Shown here: piece after piece, positions 53,881 through 63,002 of the stretch
Numbering within the stretch: the first letter of the stretch is position 1
Layout of the letters: the number at the start of each line of letters is the position of its first letter
NCBI RefSeq assembly: GCF_000422645.1
Contig: NZ_AUGL01000002.1
Location: forward strand, 310,001 to 374,000
From: Ferrimonas futtsuensis DSM 18154
GTDB lineage: Bacteria > Pseudomonadota > Gammaproteobacteria > Enterobacterales > Shewanellaceae
DNA: 64,000 nt
Direction of reading: 5' to 3'
Made by a program: the position numbers and the translations under genes
Notes under the pieces: generated by a model
What the model saw: the letters and a program-made list of their open reading frames with translations, nothing else
Told to the model about the DNA's origin: nothing
The model's database searches: none

Positions 53881-55781
53881 CACTCTATTTCCTGCAAGCC
53901 TTTATCTACCTGTTGGCGGCGGTGATCGCCGTTCCCCTGGCCAAACGGTTGGGCCTGGGTTCGGTGCTGGGTTACCTGATTGCCGGTGTGGTGATCGGCC
54001 CCATCACCGGTTTGGTGGGGGAAGAGACCATGACCATTCAGCACTTCGCCGAATTTGGCGTGGTGATGATGCTGTTTTTGGTGGGATTGGAGTTGCAGCC
54101 CAAGATGCTGTGGGAGATGCGCAACCGTCTGATTGGCCTGGGTGGGCTTCAGGTGGCGATGAGCACTGCATTGGGATGGGGGTTGGCCCAGTATGCCGGC
54201 CTTCCCTGGCAGAGTGCTCTGACCATCGGCATGATCTTCTCTCTCTCCTCCACCGCCATCGTGCTGCAGACCTTTAACGAGAAGCACCTGGGGAACACTG
54301 ATGGTGGTCGCAGCGCCTTCTCCGTGTTGCTGCTGCAGGATATCGCGGTGATCCCGATGTTGGCTTTTATTCCTCTGCTGGCCTTGCCTGAGCTGATCTC
54401 CGGCGCCGGTGAGGCGGATCATGGTCATGACATCAGCCTGGTGGCGGGATTGCCCGGATGGGGTTATGCCCTGGTGGTGATCACCACCATCGCGCTGCTG
54501 ATTGCCGCGGGTCACTTCTTCAGTCGCCCCCTGTTCCGCTACGTGGCCTCCTCAGGCCTGCGGGAGATCTTCACCGCCACGGCGTTGTTGCTGGTGATCG
54601 GCATCGCTGCGCTGATGGGGTTGGTGGGGCTCTCGCCAGCCCTGGGTACCTTCCTGGCTGGCGTAGTGCTGGCCAACTCGGAGTTCCGTCATGAGCTGGA
54701 GTCTAACATCGAGCCCTTCAAGGGACTGCTGTTGGGACTGTTCTTTATCACCGTCGGCGCCGGAGTTAACTTCGGTGTCCTCTGGGAGCAGTTGGGTCTG
54801 GTGCTGATGCTGACCGGCGCAGTGATGCTGGGCAAGCTGGTGATCCTCTACCTGCTGGGTTGGATCTTCCGGGTCAGGGGCAGCGATCGCTGGCTGTTTG
54901 CCCTGAGCCTGGCCCAGGCCGGCGAATTTGGTTTTGTGCTGTTGGGATACTCTCAGCAAAATCAGGTGCTGTCCCAGGATCTGGTGCAACTGCTCTCTCT
55001 GGTGGTGGCGCTCTCCATGTTCCTGACGCCAGCACTGTTTATTCTGTTTGAACGGGTGATTCTGCCTCGCTATGAGCAGCGCAGTAACGAGCGGGAAGCG
55101 GACGACATCGATGAGAAAGGGTCGGTGATCATCGCCGGCGTGGGCCGCTTCGGCCAGATCATCAACCGTATGCTGACGGTGAATGGCATCACCACTGTGG
55201 TGTTGGACCATGAAGCGGACCAGGTCGAGTTGTTGAGGAGCATCCGGGTGAAAAGCTATTTTGGCGACGCCACCCGCCCTGACATGCTGCACACCGCAGG
55301 CATCGAAGAGGCCAAAGCTCTGGTCATCGCCATCGACGAGCAGGAAGCGGCGGTGGAACTGGTGCACTACGTGAAGCAGACCTATCCCAAGGTGAAAGTG
55401 CTGGCCCGGGCCTATGACCGAGGCCACCTCTATGCTTTACGCGCTGCGGGTGCAGACGTGGTGATCAAGGAGACCCTGCACTCGGCCCTGGCATTGGGCA
55501 GCGAAACCCTGATGGCCCTGGGTAACCACCCCTTCAGGGCGAGACAGCGGCGCCTGGCCTTCGAGGAGGTGGAGCGTGAGCACGATAAGCTGCTGTATGA
55601 CAGTTGGCTACAGGGGGACGAGGGGGATCGTTTCGGTACCCATTATCGCGATCTCTTCATGCAGCTGGAGGAGCTTTTGGGGGAGGCGATGCGGGGTCAG
55701 GACTCTGAGCGCCACTCCAGAGCGGAGCGCAGCTGGACGCCACCTCCCAAAGACTATCTGGAACACTGGAAGGAGGGCTGA
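53877..55781 (+). CDS. Glutathione-regulated potassium efflux system protein, KefB/KefC type
   Basis: A 634-residue cation:proton antiporter-2 protein. ATG 53877 overlaps the kefG stop. The N-terminal 380 residues hold about twelve membrane helices of the CPA2 fold; an RCK/TrkA-N domain follows with the Rossmann motif GVGRFGQ, and the C-terminus is a short charged tail. It expels K+ in exchange for H+ when glutathione adducts of electrophiles bind, acidifying and protecting the cell. Pairing with KefG favours KefB. The nearby nitroreductase and HxlR genes also belong to electrophile stress. Confidence 0.92.
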   Translation: MTLYFLQAFIYLLAAVIAVPLAKRLGLGSVLGYLIAGVVIGPITGLVGEETMTIQHFAEFGVVMMLFLVGLELQPKMLWEMRNRLIGLGGLQVAMSTALGWGLAQYAGLPWQSALTIGMIFSLSSTAIVLQTFNEKHLGNTDGGRSAFSVLLLQDIAVIPMLAFIPLLALPELISGAGEADHGHDISLVAGLPGWGYALVVITTIALLIAAGHFFSRPLFRYVASSGLREIFTATALLLVIGIAALMGLVGLSPALGTFLAGVVLANSEFRHELESNIEPFKGLLLGLFFITVGAGVNFGVLWEQLGLVLMLTGAVMLGKLVILYLLGWIFRVRGSDRWLFALSLAQAGEFGFVLLGYSQQNQVLSQDLVQLLSLVVALSMFLTPALFILFERVILPRYEQRSNEREADDIDEKGSVIIAGVGRFGQIINRMLTVNGITTVVLDHEADQVELLRSIRVKSYFGDATRPDMLHTAGIEEAKALVIAIDEQEAAVELVHYVKQTYPKVKVLARAYDRGHLYALRAAGADVVIKETLHSALALGSETLMALGNHPFRARQRRLAFEEVEREHDKLLYDSWLQGDEGDRFGTHYRDLFMQLEELLGEAMRGQDSERHSRAERSWTPPPKDYLEHWKEG

Positions 55782-55899
55782 GCCCGTCAGTGGTTGAATC
55801 AGGGGTTGTCTGGGTTGCGGCGGATACCCGGGAGCAAAGGTCGCAGTCTGACTGGCAAGACGCAGATGCTTTTTTTCAAGCCCGCCTATCGCCCATAGC

Positions 55900-55930
55900 G
55901 GGTAAAAAAGGGGCCATCAGGCCCCTTCGC
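55900..55930 (-). terminator. Terminator of the second nfsB-like gene
   Basis: On the minus strand, aaggggcc, a short loop and ggcccctt are followed by six T residues, just after the stop codon at 55948. Confidence 0.82.
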
Positions 55931-55947
55931 ATATCGACGCGTTTTTA

Positions 55948-56604
55948 TTAGCTCAGCTGAGTGAAAATCTCGGCTTCCGGCAGGCGGGACTTGGGCAGAG
56001 AAGCGTTAAAATCGCTGTCTTTGCGATAACCCAGGGCCACCATGGCCACGGCGGTGTAGCCCTTCTCCAGCAGACCAAATTCCTCGTTCAGTACCTTGGT
56101 GTCCAGGCCTTCAATGGGCAGGGCGTCGATGCCGAGAGCTGCGGCGCCCAGCAGCACGGTCCCCATATTCAGATAGAGCTGCTTCTCCATCCAGTGCTGG
56201 GCATCTTTCAGGTCGAAACGATGAATATTCACAAAAGTGGATCGCCCCATGTGGGCCATCTCTTTGTGTTCAGGCTGGGCAAAGCGGCCATCGCTCTCTT
56301 CGGTGTCCAGAAGGTGTTGGGTGTAGTCATCGTCGATGCCGGTCTTGGCACAGAACAGAACCACATGGGAGGCGTTCAGTACCTTGGCCTCGTTGAAGGC
56401 GAAGAAACCCTGGGTGCCTTTGGCGATGCGTTGGCGTCCCTCTTCGGAATCGGCAATCACAAAGTGCCAGGGTTGGGAGTTGACGCTGGAGGGGCTAAAG
56501 CGCAGCAGCGCCTTAACCTGGTCAAACAGCTCGGCGGGAATGGTCTTACTGCCATCAAACTCCTTGGTGGAGTAGCGGGATTGAACAATCTTGTTCAGAT
56601 TCAT
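55948..56604 (-). CDS. nfsB: Oxygen-insensitive NAD(P)H nitroreductase NfsB
   Basis: A 218-residue FMN-dependent nitroreductase with QSRYSTKEFD at the N-terminus and SSVNSQPWHFVIA, close to E. coli NfsB in length and motifs. It reduces nitroaromatics and quinones. TTAGGAG lies before ATG 56604. It is divergent from an HxlR regulator gene, with a shared control region of 99 bases containing an inverted repeat, so it is probably induced by electrophiles or quinones. The paralogue at 8573-9217 is quite different in sequence. Confidence 0.93.
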   Translation of the reverse strand: MNLNKIVQSRYSTKEFDGSKTIPAELFDQVKALLRFSPSSVNSQPWHFVIADSEEGRQRIAKGTQGFFAFNEAKVLNASHVVLFCAKTGIDDDYTQHLLDTEESDGRFAQPEHKEMAHMGRSTFVNIHRFDLKDAQHWMEKQLYLNMGTVLLGAAALGIDALPIEGLDTKVLNEEFGLLEKGYTAVAMVALGYRKDSDFNASLPKSRLPEAEIFTQLS

Positions 56605-56645
56605 GGGAAGCTCCTAACAGCATTCTAGGTTGGCGTATGCCGTGT

Positions 56646-56673
56646 ATAATAGGGATACATTTCTTTTAAACAA
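56646..56673 (-). promoter_or_regulatory. Promoter of nfsB
   Basis: On the minus strand TTGTTT (56673-56668), a 16-base spacer and TATTAT (56651-56646) form a plausible sigma-70 promoter. The inverted-repeat arms at 56657-56664 and 56682-56689 lie on either side of the -35 box. Confidence 0.6.
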
Positions 56674-56689
56674 GTACGCACAGAAATGT
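56657..56689. promoter_or_regulatory. Probable HxlR operator between nfsB and its regulator
   Basis: ACATTTCT (56657-56664) and AGAAATGT (56682-56689) form a perfect inverted repeat with a 17-base spacer. It covers the nfsB promoter and lies just before the HxlR gene, where a divergent autoregulatory repressor would bind. Confidence 0.6.
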
Positions 56690-56703
56690 GCTATAGGCAC
56701 AAA

Positions 56704-57084
56704 ATGGATACTGTAAAACGCACAAGATACTCCTCCTATCAGGGCAAGGGCTGTCCGGTGGAAGCGACGTTGGAGCTGTTCAGCGGTAAGGGAAAAGGGA
56801 TGATCCTCTATCATCTGCTGGATGGGACTTTGAGGTTTAATGAGCTCAAACGCCGGGTGGGCTGTATCACCCAGAGAATGCTCACCAAGCAGCTGCGGGA
56901 GCTGGAATCTTATGGCCTGGTGGATCGCAAGGTTTACCCGGAAGTGCCCCCCAAGGTGGAATACAGTCTCACAGACACAGGCCGAAGCCTGGAACCGATT
57001 TTGCTTTCTCTGAAACACTGGGGAGAACAGCACGCCATGCCCATCTTGCTTGAGCGTCAGCAGCAGGATGAGCCTGTCGAGTAA
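56704..57084 (+). CDS. HxlR family transcriptional regulator
   Basis: A 126-residue winged helix regulator. ATG 56704 gives [20 protein letters not shown]; the longer frame from 56686 would overlap the operator arm. The conserved Cys17 in GCPVE is the residue used by HxlR/YodB-type proteins to sense quinones and other electrophiles. The DNA-binding part is [26 protein letters not shown]. It is divergent from nfsB and probably represses it. A second Cys in VGCITQ could form a disulfide with the first. Confidence 0.9.
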   Translation: MDTVKRTRYSSYQGKGCPVEATLELFSGKGKGMILYHLLDGTLRFNELKRRVGCITQRMLTKQLRELESYGLVDRKVYPEVPPKVEYSLTDTGRSLEPILLSLKHWGEQHAMPILLERQQQDEPVE

Positions 57085-57720
57085 TGGTGAGATAACAATG
57101 AACCGGCTGTTTGGGGCGCTCGGGGGGGCCCGCCGATGTTGGGTGTTTTGGGCGCCACAGCATACCTGTGTGGGAATCAATCTCCACAGAGAACGGTGAG
57201 GAGGTTTCTCTGGTGGTGCGCCGCCGGTTTCAAGACTGCTTTGATTGTCACCACCCGGCGTTGCTCGGTTTGATGACCAGCATGGTGTTTGCCTTCGAGT
57301 TCAGCAGACTGGCCGTAATGGGGGCTGGCCAAAACTTAATTTCCAAGGATGAATAGGCTCAGCGCACGAGACTCCGGGGCGTCAAGGTTGTCGCTGCGTG
57401 TCTCAATATCCGCATGGTAATGGGCGCGGCCGGGCTCGGGGGCACCTTAAAGCTTGCCCTCGCGGTGGCAGAGTCCCTCATTGGCTACCTAGGTCCAGCC
57501 AGGTCTGATTCCGGGTGTAGCGAGTCTTTGGTTTAAGGGAGGACTTTCACCTAAGGTTCCAGAGGTGAGGTTTTTGCGGGTAACGAAAAAGATAACGAAC
57601 TGATTTTATTGAAAAATTTCTAGGCAGGAGGAGTGATGAGTGCGTTGACTCAACTAATCAGGGGGGAGGGGAAGGAGCTGAATGGGCGCAGATGACAGAG
57701 CACCTGCGCCACAATCGATA
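57085..57720. other. Gene-poor region between the HxlR gene and the cold shock gene
   Basis: No recognisable gene. Part is open on the plus strand (57111-57356, 81 codons) without a ribosome site or family similarity. GC content falls towards 57550-57640. A very short frame with a strong ribosome site lies at 57636-57695. A weak hairpin (ggcgcagatg / cacctgcgcc, about 57685-57712) near the end may help stop the cold shock transcript. Confidence 0.5.
57636..57695 (+). CDS. Possible 19-residue peptide
   Basis: ATG 57636 follows AGGAGGAG, a strong ribosome site, and encodes MSALTQLIRGEGKELNGRR before TGA. It may be a short peptide, a leader, or the remnant of a deleted gene. Chance is not excluded, since it is very short. 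Confidence 0.25.
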   Translation: MSALTQLIRGEGKELNGRR

Positions 57721-57933
57721 TTAGAGCACTACTACGTTAGCAGCTTGAGGGCCCTTTTGGCCTTGCTCTACATCGAAGGAAACTTTCTGACCTTCAGACA
57801 GGGTCTTGAAGCCTTCAGAAGCGATGGAGCGGAAGTGTACAAACACGTCGGAGCCACCGTTGTCAGGAGCGATGAAGCCAAAGCCTTTCTCGTCGTTGAA
57901 CCACTTTACCTGACCAGTTGTTTTGTTAGACAT
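57721..57933 (-). CDS. CspA-family cold shock protein
   Basis: A 70-residue cold shock domain protein, full length, with RNP1 KGFGFIA and RNP2 VFVHFRSI. It binds single-stranded RNA and DNA and acts as an RNA chaperone. The start ATG has GAGGG upstream. The AT-rich region upstream (57934-58160) probably forms the long 5' leader typical of cold shock genes. It is monocistronic. Confidence 0.95.
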   Translation of the reverse strand: MSNKTTGQVKWFNDEKGFGFIAPDNGGSDVFVHFRSIASEGFKTLSEGQKVSFDVEQGQKGPQAANVVVL

Positions 57934-58674
57934 AATGTGTCCCTCTTAATTTGGATAAAAACTTTACAATTTCAATGCACTGAAAACTTGAATTATTAAA
58001 GATGACTATGAAGTTAAGGGAAACACTTAGGACTACAACAACAATGAAGATGTTCTGAAGGTTTTGCTTTACATAATGTGTCAATAATAACCCTGATAAC
58101 AGAGCGGCGTAAGTATGAGGTCTAACACCGGGGAAGTAAAGCTTTTTTGAAGGCCGCAATGGCTGTGTGATTAACCATTTGAATTGTAGGGTAAAAATGC
58201 CTTCGCTTGAACCTTAGGCTGGTTGAGCCATCGGTGCTTGGATTGGGGCCTTTCGCTCTGTGAGGGGCACGAAGTTACTAGTAAATACTCTAAAAGCTTA
58301 AAAGGCTGGCAGTGCTGAAGCCAGCCACTCTCTATCAAACCGTTGATTGCAGTCGTTGTACCGCTGTTGGGCTAACCTGCTCTTCGAGCCAGAGCCGCTT
58401 GGGTGTGATTGTGTCGCGTGGGGCAGATCGTCAGCTATGTTGGCAACCGAGATAAGGCAGAGGTCGGCGTCAGTAAGGCAGAGCAGCAGGCAATTCAAGG
58501 ACCAGCCCGGCTGTTGATAGTGGCCACAAGCTAACGGGCTGCACTGGCGTGAGCCCAGCGACCCTTAGGACATTGGTGTTGTTCCAAATGGAAAAGGGTG
58601 TGTCTGGCCAGGAAAAGAAAAGGGCGGCCTTGAGGCCGCCCTTGCTGTCACTGGAGTGAACTACCCTGGGGTAA
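57934..58674. other. Cold shock gene leader and gene-poor region
   Basis: Bases 57934-58160 are AT-rich and form the likely long 5' leader of the cold shock gene; TTGACA is seen on the minus strand near 58080. The 12-mer acataatgtgtc appears twice, at the start codon and about 137 bases upstream. From 58160 to 58610 I see no gene, repeat or hairpin that can be supported. Confidence 0.5.
58612..58645 (-). terminator. Terminator of pflB
   Basis: On the minus strand, aagggcggcc, a four-base loop and ggccgccctt are followed by a T-rich run, about 30 bases after the pflB stop. Confidence 0.85.
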
Positions 58675-60957
58675 TTACATGGACTCAGTGAAGGTACGGG
58701 TGATGACGTCCTGCTGCTGCTCTTTGGTCAGAGCGTTGAAGCGTACGGCGTAACCAGATACACGGATGGTCAGCTGAGGGTACTTCTCTGGGTTCTCAAC
58801 AGCGTCCAGCAGCATCTCGCGGTTCATCACGTTAACGTTCAGGTGCTGACCGCCTTCGCGAGCCTGGGTGTTCTTGAAGTAGCCGTCCATCAGGGCAGCC
58901 AGGTTGCCGCGGCGACCGTCTTCGTCTTTACCCAGAGCGCCAGGAACGATGGAGAAGGTATAGGAGATACCGTCTTTCGCGTGGGCGAAGGGCAGTTTGG
59001 CCACCGAGGTCAGGGACGCTACCGCACCGGATTCGTCACGGCCGTGCATGGGGTTGGCACCAGGGGCGAAAGGCTGACCGGCGCGGCGACCGTCTGGGGT
59101 GTTGCCCGTCTTCTTACCGTACACCACGTTGGAGGTGATGGTCAGGACGGACTGGGTCGGGGTGGAGTTGCGGTAGGTCTTCAGAGAACGGATCTTCTGC
59201 ATGAAGCTCTCAACCAGTTCGCAGGCGATCTCGTCCACGCGCTTGTCGTTGTTACCGAACTTGGGATAGTCACCCTCGATGGCGAAGTCGGTGGCGATGC
59301 CATCTTCGTCGCGCACCGGTTTCACCTGGGCGTACTTGATGGCCGCCAGGGAATCTGCCGCGATGGACAGGCCGGCGATGCCGCATGCCATGGTGCGTTC
59401 AACGTCGCGGTCCATCAGCGCCAGCAGAGACGCCTCGTAGGAGTACTTGTCGTGCATGTAGTGGATGCAGTTCAGGGCGGTCACATATTGCTTGGCCAGC
59501 CAGTCCATCAGGGTGTCCAGCTTGGCGTAAACGGTGTCGTAGTCCAGAACGTCGTCGGTGATGGCGTCCATCTTGGGGCCTACCTGTGCCTTGGAGATCT
59601 CATCCACGCCGCCGTTGATGGCGTACAGCAGGGTCTTGGCCAGGTTGGCACGGGCGCCGAAGAACTGCATGTGCTTACCCAGAACCTGAGGGGATACGCA
59701 GCAGGCGATGGCGTAGTCATCAGACTCGAAGTCCTTGCGCATCAGGTCATCGTTTTCGTACTGGATGGAGGAAGTATCGATGGATACTTTGGCGCAGTAC
59801 TTCTTGAATCCTTCTGGCAGGTGCTCAGACCACAGAACGGTGATGTTCGGCTCTGGGCTTGGGCCCATGGTGTACAGGGTATTCAGGTAGCGGAAGCTGC
59901 TCTTGGTGACCAGGGTGCGGCCGTCCAGGCTCATACCGGCCATGGACTCGGTGGCCCAGATTGGGTCGCCGGAGAACAGCTGATCGTATTCGGGAGTACG
60001 CAGGAAACGAACCATGCGCAGTTTCATGATGAAGTGGTCCACCATCTCCTGAGCTTGGCTCTCGGTGATCAGACCCGCTTTCAGGTCACGCTCAACGTAG
60101 ATGTCGAGGAAGGTAGAGGTACGGCCCAGGGACATGGCGGCGCCGTTCTGTGACTTGATGGCCGCCAGGTAACCGAAGTAGGTCGCCTGAATCGCTTCCT
60201 GAGCAGTTTCAGCAGGCTTGGAGATGTCACAGCCGTACTTGGCCGCCATCTCTTTGATTTGACCCAGGGCACGGTGCTGCTCGGCAATCTCTTCGCGCAG
60301 ACGCAGAGTGTCTTCCAGCTTGCCACCTTGCTCCAGCTCTTGCTGCAGGCTGTGGAACTGGTTCAGCTTGTCCTGCATCAGGAAGTCGATGCCGTACAGG
60401 GCGACACGACGGTAGTCACCGATGATGCGGCCACGGCCGTAGGCATCCGGCAGACCGGTGATCACACCGGACTTACGGCAACGCAGGATGTCTGGGGTGT
60501 AAACATCGAAAACGCCGGCGTTGTGGGTCTTACGGTAGTCGGTGTAGATAGCTTTGGTGACAGGATCCAGCTCGCGGCCGTAGGCCTTGCAGGAACCCTC
60601 AACCATGCGAATGCCGCCGTTAGGGATGATGGCACGCTTCAGAGGCGCTTCGGTCTGCAGGCCAACGATCTTTTCCAGATCCTGGTTGATGTAACCGGCG
60701 TCGTGAGAAGTGATGGTGGAAACTTTGGAGGTGTCGAAGTCGACAGGGGCGTGGGTGGCGTTCTCTTGACGAACGCCTTCCATCACCTTGGCCCACAGCT
60801 CGTCGGTTGCTGGGGTGGAGCCCGCCAGGAAGGACTCATCGCCTTCATAGGGGGTGTAGTTTTTCTGGATGAAGTCGCGAACATTAACTTCGGATTTCCA
60901 GTCACCTGCTACAAAGCCTTCCCAGGCCTTTGCAAATGGGGCGGTATTTTCATTCAT
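58675..60957 (-). CDS. pflB: Formate acetyltransferase (pyruvate formate-lyase)
   Basis: A 760-residue glycyl radical enzyme, the same length as E. coli PflB. It has the paired catalytic cysteines Cys419-Cys420 (IACCVSPQ) and the glycyl radical site Gly735 (RVSGYAVRF), numbered with the initiator Met. It converts pyruvate and CoA to formate and acetyl-CoA without oxygen. Neither focA nor the activating enzyme gene pflA is adjacent in this window, unlike E. coli, so the activator must be encoded elsewhere. A 1-kb AT-rich region lies upstream. Confidence 0.97.
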   Translation of the reverse strand: MNENTAPFAKAWEGFVAGDWKSEVNVRDFIQKNYTPYEGDESFLAGSTPATDELWAKVMEGVRQENATHAPVDFDTSKVSTITSHDAGYINQDLEKIVGLQTEAPLKRAIIPNGGIRMVEGSCKAYGRELDPVTKAIYTDYRKTHNAGVFDVYTPDILRCRKSGVITGLPDAYGRGRIIGDYRRVALYGIDFLMQDKLNQFHSLQQELEQGGKLEDTLRLREEIAEQHRALGQIKEMAAKYGCDISKPAETAQEAIQATYFGYLAAIKSQNGAAMSLGRTSTFLDIYVERDLKAGLITESQAQEMVDHFIMKLRMVRFLRTPEYDQLFSGDPIWATESMAGMSLDGRTLVTKSSFRYLNTLYTMGPSPEPNITVLWSEHLPEGFKKYCAKVSIDTSSIQYENDDLMRKDFESDDYAIACCVSPQVLGKHMQFFGARANLAKTLLYAINGGVDEISKAQVGPKMDAITDDVLDYDTVYAKLDTLMDWLAKQYVTALNCIHYMHDKYSYEASLLALMDRDVERTMACGIAGLSIAADSLAAIKYAQVKPVRDEDGIATDFAIEGDYPKFGNNDKRVDEIACELVESFMQKIRSLKTYRNSTPTQSVLTITSNVVYGKKTGNTPDGRRAGQPFAPGANPMHGRDESGAVASLTSVAKLPFAHAKDGISYTFSIVPGALGKDEDGRRGNLAALMDGYFKNTQAREGGQHLNVNVMNREMLLDAVENPEKYPQLTIRVSGYAVRFNALTKEQQQDVITRTFTESM

Positions 60958-61725
60958 AGACGTTAGCCTTAGATAGAATGTGAATAAAACGCCTCGCCAA
61001 TCACGACAGGAAAAGGGGCCGCTCTATGGCGAAGTTAGTATCCAGGTACCTGCCTTTGCTAGAAGACGTGTACCTGGTTTTGCAAAATTGAGACTGAATT
61101 CACCACAGGACATACATCCATTGGCTTATTAACCAGAGTCTTCGCTGGTTTCAGATTTTCAGAATCGACAAACCCAAATTTCACCCCTTGAGTTTGGGCG
61201 CTTGGTAATGTCTCGATCCTTTGGTGTGACTGCTTGGTGGCGCATGGGGTAAATGGTCTTACCATTGTCTTGAGGCACACTTAGCCATCCGTCATTGATG
61301 AAACACTTTTGATCATTCATGACTCTTAGTCAATAAAGAAACGAGAAATTACGATAGTTTTTTATTACGAATGCACTGTTTTTGGATTGTCGGGGGGGTA
61401 TTGCGCTCGATGCATAAACAATATTTCCCTATTGCATTCCATTTTTGTTTGAATAGAGGTTTATTTTGCCGCATTGATAAATACGTTAGCGCAATGTGAA
61501 ATGTTCGGCGTTTTATTTGGACGCATAGATCTAATTCATGCTTGCATTAATTATTGAACTTTAAATATGAATTTTAACTCTATTCTGAACTTATTCCTCT
61601 TAGTGGATTATGTGGAGATTTCTTGCTGTGACTAAAACAGCCCGCATGGGCCGGGCTTCTCTGTGTATGCGAAGCGACAGGGGCCCTCTCTTCACTAGGC
61701 CGCATTTGGCGTTGTTTGCTCCGTT

Positions 61726-61868
61726 CGGCCGCCTGCTCCGTTACTCGCTTCGTTCGTTGCGAACCCGGCCAGGCTTCTTCACCCTATCTCTCCTCTTTCT
61801 TCGACCACAGAAAAGCAAAAAGCCCGTACTAGGCGGGCTTCTTTATGTATGGCGGAGAGATAGGGATT
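61726..61868. repeat. Direct repeat unit 1 (tRNA-Ser 3' flank)
   Basis: A 143-base block nearly identical to 61886-62028, offset by 160 bases. It ends in the last 19 or so bases of the tRNA-Ser gene (ggcggagagatagggatt), preceded by its own copy of the terminator hairpin. Upstream, 61636-61680 looks like a third, decayed copy of the terminator-plus-tRNA-end part. Confidence 0.85.
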
Positions 61869-61885
61869 GATACCCTCACTTCGTA

Positions 61886-62028
61886 CGGCCGCCTGCGGCG
61901 TTACTCGCTTCGCTCGTTGCGAACCCGGCTAGGCTTCTTCACCCCATCTCTCCTCTTTCTTCGAACACAGAAAAGCAAAAAGCCCGCACTAGGCGGGCTT
62001 CTTTATGTATGGCGGAGAGATAGGGATT
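61886..62028. repeat. Direct repeat unit 2 (tRNA-Ser 3' flank)
   Basis: The second 143-base block, which runs into the intact tRNA-Ser gene at 62010. It contains the gene's terminator (about 61976-62003) and a cggccgcctgcgg...gcgttactcgcttcg segment. Confidence 0.85.
61976..62003 (-). terminator. Terminator of tRNA-Ser
   Basis: On the minus strand agcccgcc, a short loop and gcgggct are followed by TTTTT, seven bases after the CCA end. A duplicate lies about 160 bases further on, near 61816-61843. Confidence 0.82.
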
Positions 62029-62100
62029 TGAACCCTAGAAGGGCTATTAACCCTTGCCGGTTTTCAAGACCGGTGCTTTCAACCACTCAGCCATCTCTCC
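62010..62100 (-). tRNA. tRNA-Ser(UGA)
   Basis: Read on the minus strand the gene begins GGAGAGATGGCTGAGTGG, has the anticodon arm with CTTGAAAA (anticodon TGA), a long variable arm (GCAAGGGTTAATAGCCCTT region), the T arm GGTTCAAATCC, and ends in an encoded CCA. The acceptor stem GGAGAGA pairs with TCTCTCC. The long variable arm and the anticodon identify a serine tRNA reading UCN codons. Length is 91 bases with CCA. Confidence 0.96.
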
Positions 62101-62275
62101 AACGGGGATGCATGTTAGTGAACCAGCGGGATGCTGTAAAGGGGCAGGGCGTTCAACCGCCTAAGCTGTGAACAAAACCCGGCTGTGAACAGGGTGAGTG
62201 CTCTATTTCTGCTCACTCGGGCTTTGAAGCTGTCTACACTTTAGCCTCAGGCCACCCCATACTGAGGAGCGCAAC

Positions 62276-62656
62276 ATGGGTTCACCCTTCGAGACTCACG
62301 GTGCCCACAGCTGGCAGGAATTGTCGACCTCTGACCCCGAAGGCGCCAAGACATTTTATGGTGCCCTGTTTGGCTGGAGCTTCAAGGAGCAGCAGATGGA
62401 GATGGGCACCTATCACATCATTGAGAACGATGGCGCCGGAGTGGGCGGCATCATGCAGAGCCCGGAGCCAGGCATGCCCACCGCCTGGACCGGCTATGTC
62501 ACCGTTACCGATGTGGATGCGGTGGCCGCCAAGGCGACGGAGCTGGGCGGCGAGCTGCTCTACGGGCCCCAGGACATTCCTGAAGTGGGACGTTTCTGTT
62601 GGATCAAGGATCCCCAGGGGGCGGTGATCGCCGCCATCAGCTATGTGATGGGATAG
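62276..62656 (+). CDS. VOC (glyoxalase/bleomycin resistance) superfamily protein
   Basis: A 126-residue protein with the vicinal oxygen chelate fold: HSWQELSTSDPEGAKTFYGALFGW, a central GGIMQSPEPGMP, and FCWIKDPQGAVIAAISY at the end. GAGGAG precedes ATG 62276. Members bind a metal or small molecule and include dioxygenases and resistance proteins; the activity here is unknown. It is probably co-transcribed with the DUF2164 gene 68 bases downstream. Confidence 0.88.
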   Translation: MGSPFETHGAHSWQELSTSDPEGAKTFYGALFGWSFKEQQMEMGTYHIIENDGAGVGGIMQSPEPGMPTAWTGYVTVTDVDAVAAKATELGGELLYGPQDIPEVGRFCWIKDPQGAVIAAISYVMG

Positions 62657-62724
62657 TGCGTCTGGCGGCGTTCTGGGTGAGAAGATACACTGGCTCTCTC
62701 AGCAGATTTATTGATGGAGCCGAT

Positions 62725-62973
62725 GTGAACCCGGTTGATTTGACCAAGGAACAGCGTGAGGCGCTGGTCGAAGCGCTGCAAGAGTACAGCGAGCAGGAGA
62801 TGGACCAGGATCTGGGCCAGTTCGAGGCGGGCTTCCTGCTGGACTTTATGCTGCAGCGTCTGGGAACCTTGTGTTACAACAAGGGGCTGGAGGATGCCAG
62901 GGTGGCCATCCTGGGCAGAATGGAGTTGGCCACCGAGGTGGTGTACGAAATGGAGCAGCCCTGCGATTTATAA
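62725..62973 (+). CDS. DUF2164 family protein
   Basis: An 82-residue protein. The start is GTG 62725 with GGAG five bases upstream; the open frame begins earlier at 62599, but that part overlaps the VOC gene and is not conserved. The block DLGQFEAGFLLDFMLQRLG followed by LCYNKGLEDARVAI is the DUF2164 pattern. The function is unknown. It is small, acidic and soluble. Confidence 0.82.
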   Translation: MNPVDLTKEQREALVEALQEYSEQEMDQDLGQFEAGFLLDFMLQRLGTLCYNKGLEDARVAILGRMELATEVVYEMEQPCDL

Positions 62974-62977
62974 AAGA

Positions 62978-62999
62978 AAACCCGCCTATTGGCGGGTTT
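62978..62999. terminator. Terminator between DUF2164 and rbgA
   Basis: The stem aaacccgcc / ggcgggttt with a four-base loop is flanked by A residues; it may serve both convergent genes. Confidence 0.75.
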
Positions 63000-63002
63000 C
63001 GA

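Larger units (their letters stand above)
60958..62009. other. AT-rich pflB upstream region and tRNA-flank duplications
   Basis: Bases 60958-61600 are clearly AT-rich compared with the neighbours and carry no supported gene; the minus-strand pflB promoter must lie here, but I found no convincing FNR or ArcA site by eye. From about 61620 the sequence consists of repeated units derived from the 3' flank of the tRNA-Ser gene. Short frames across these repeats are not genes. Confidence 0.6.

Noticed and set aside
57111-57356. 81-codon plus-strand frame after the HxlR gene
   Set aside because: No ribosome site, no family similarity, and an irregular composition.
58843-60153. 436-codon plus-strand frame opposite pflB
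   Set aside because: Shadow of the pflB coding strand; no independent start signal or domain.
61059-61280. 73-codon minus-strand frame upstream of pflB
   Set aside because: It lies in AT-rich DNA with no ribosome site or similarity.
60958-61600. FNR or ArcA sites upstream of pflB
   Set aside because: Several TTGAT-like half sites occur in the AT-rich DNA, but none forms a proper TTGAT-N4-ATCAA site.
61610-62171. Short plus-strand frames across the tRNA flank
   Set aside because: They lie in non-coding repeats and read through the terminator and tRNA sequence; the shared peptide ends come from the duplication.
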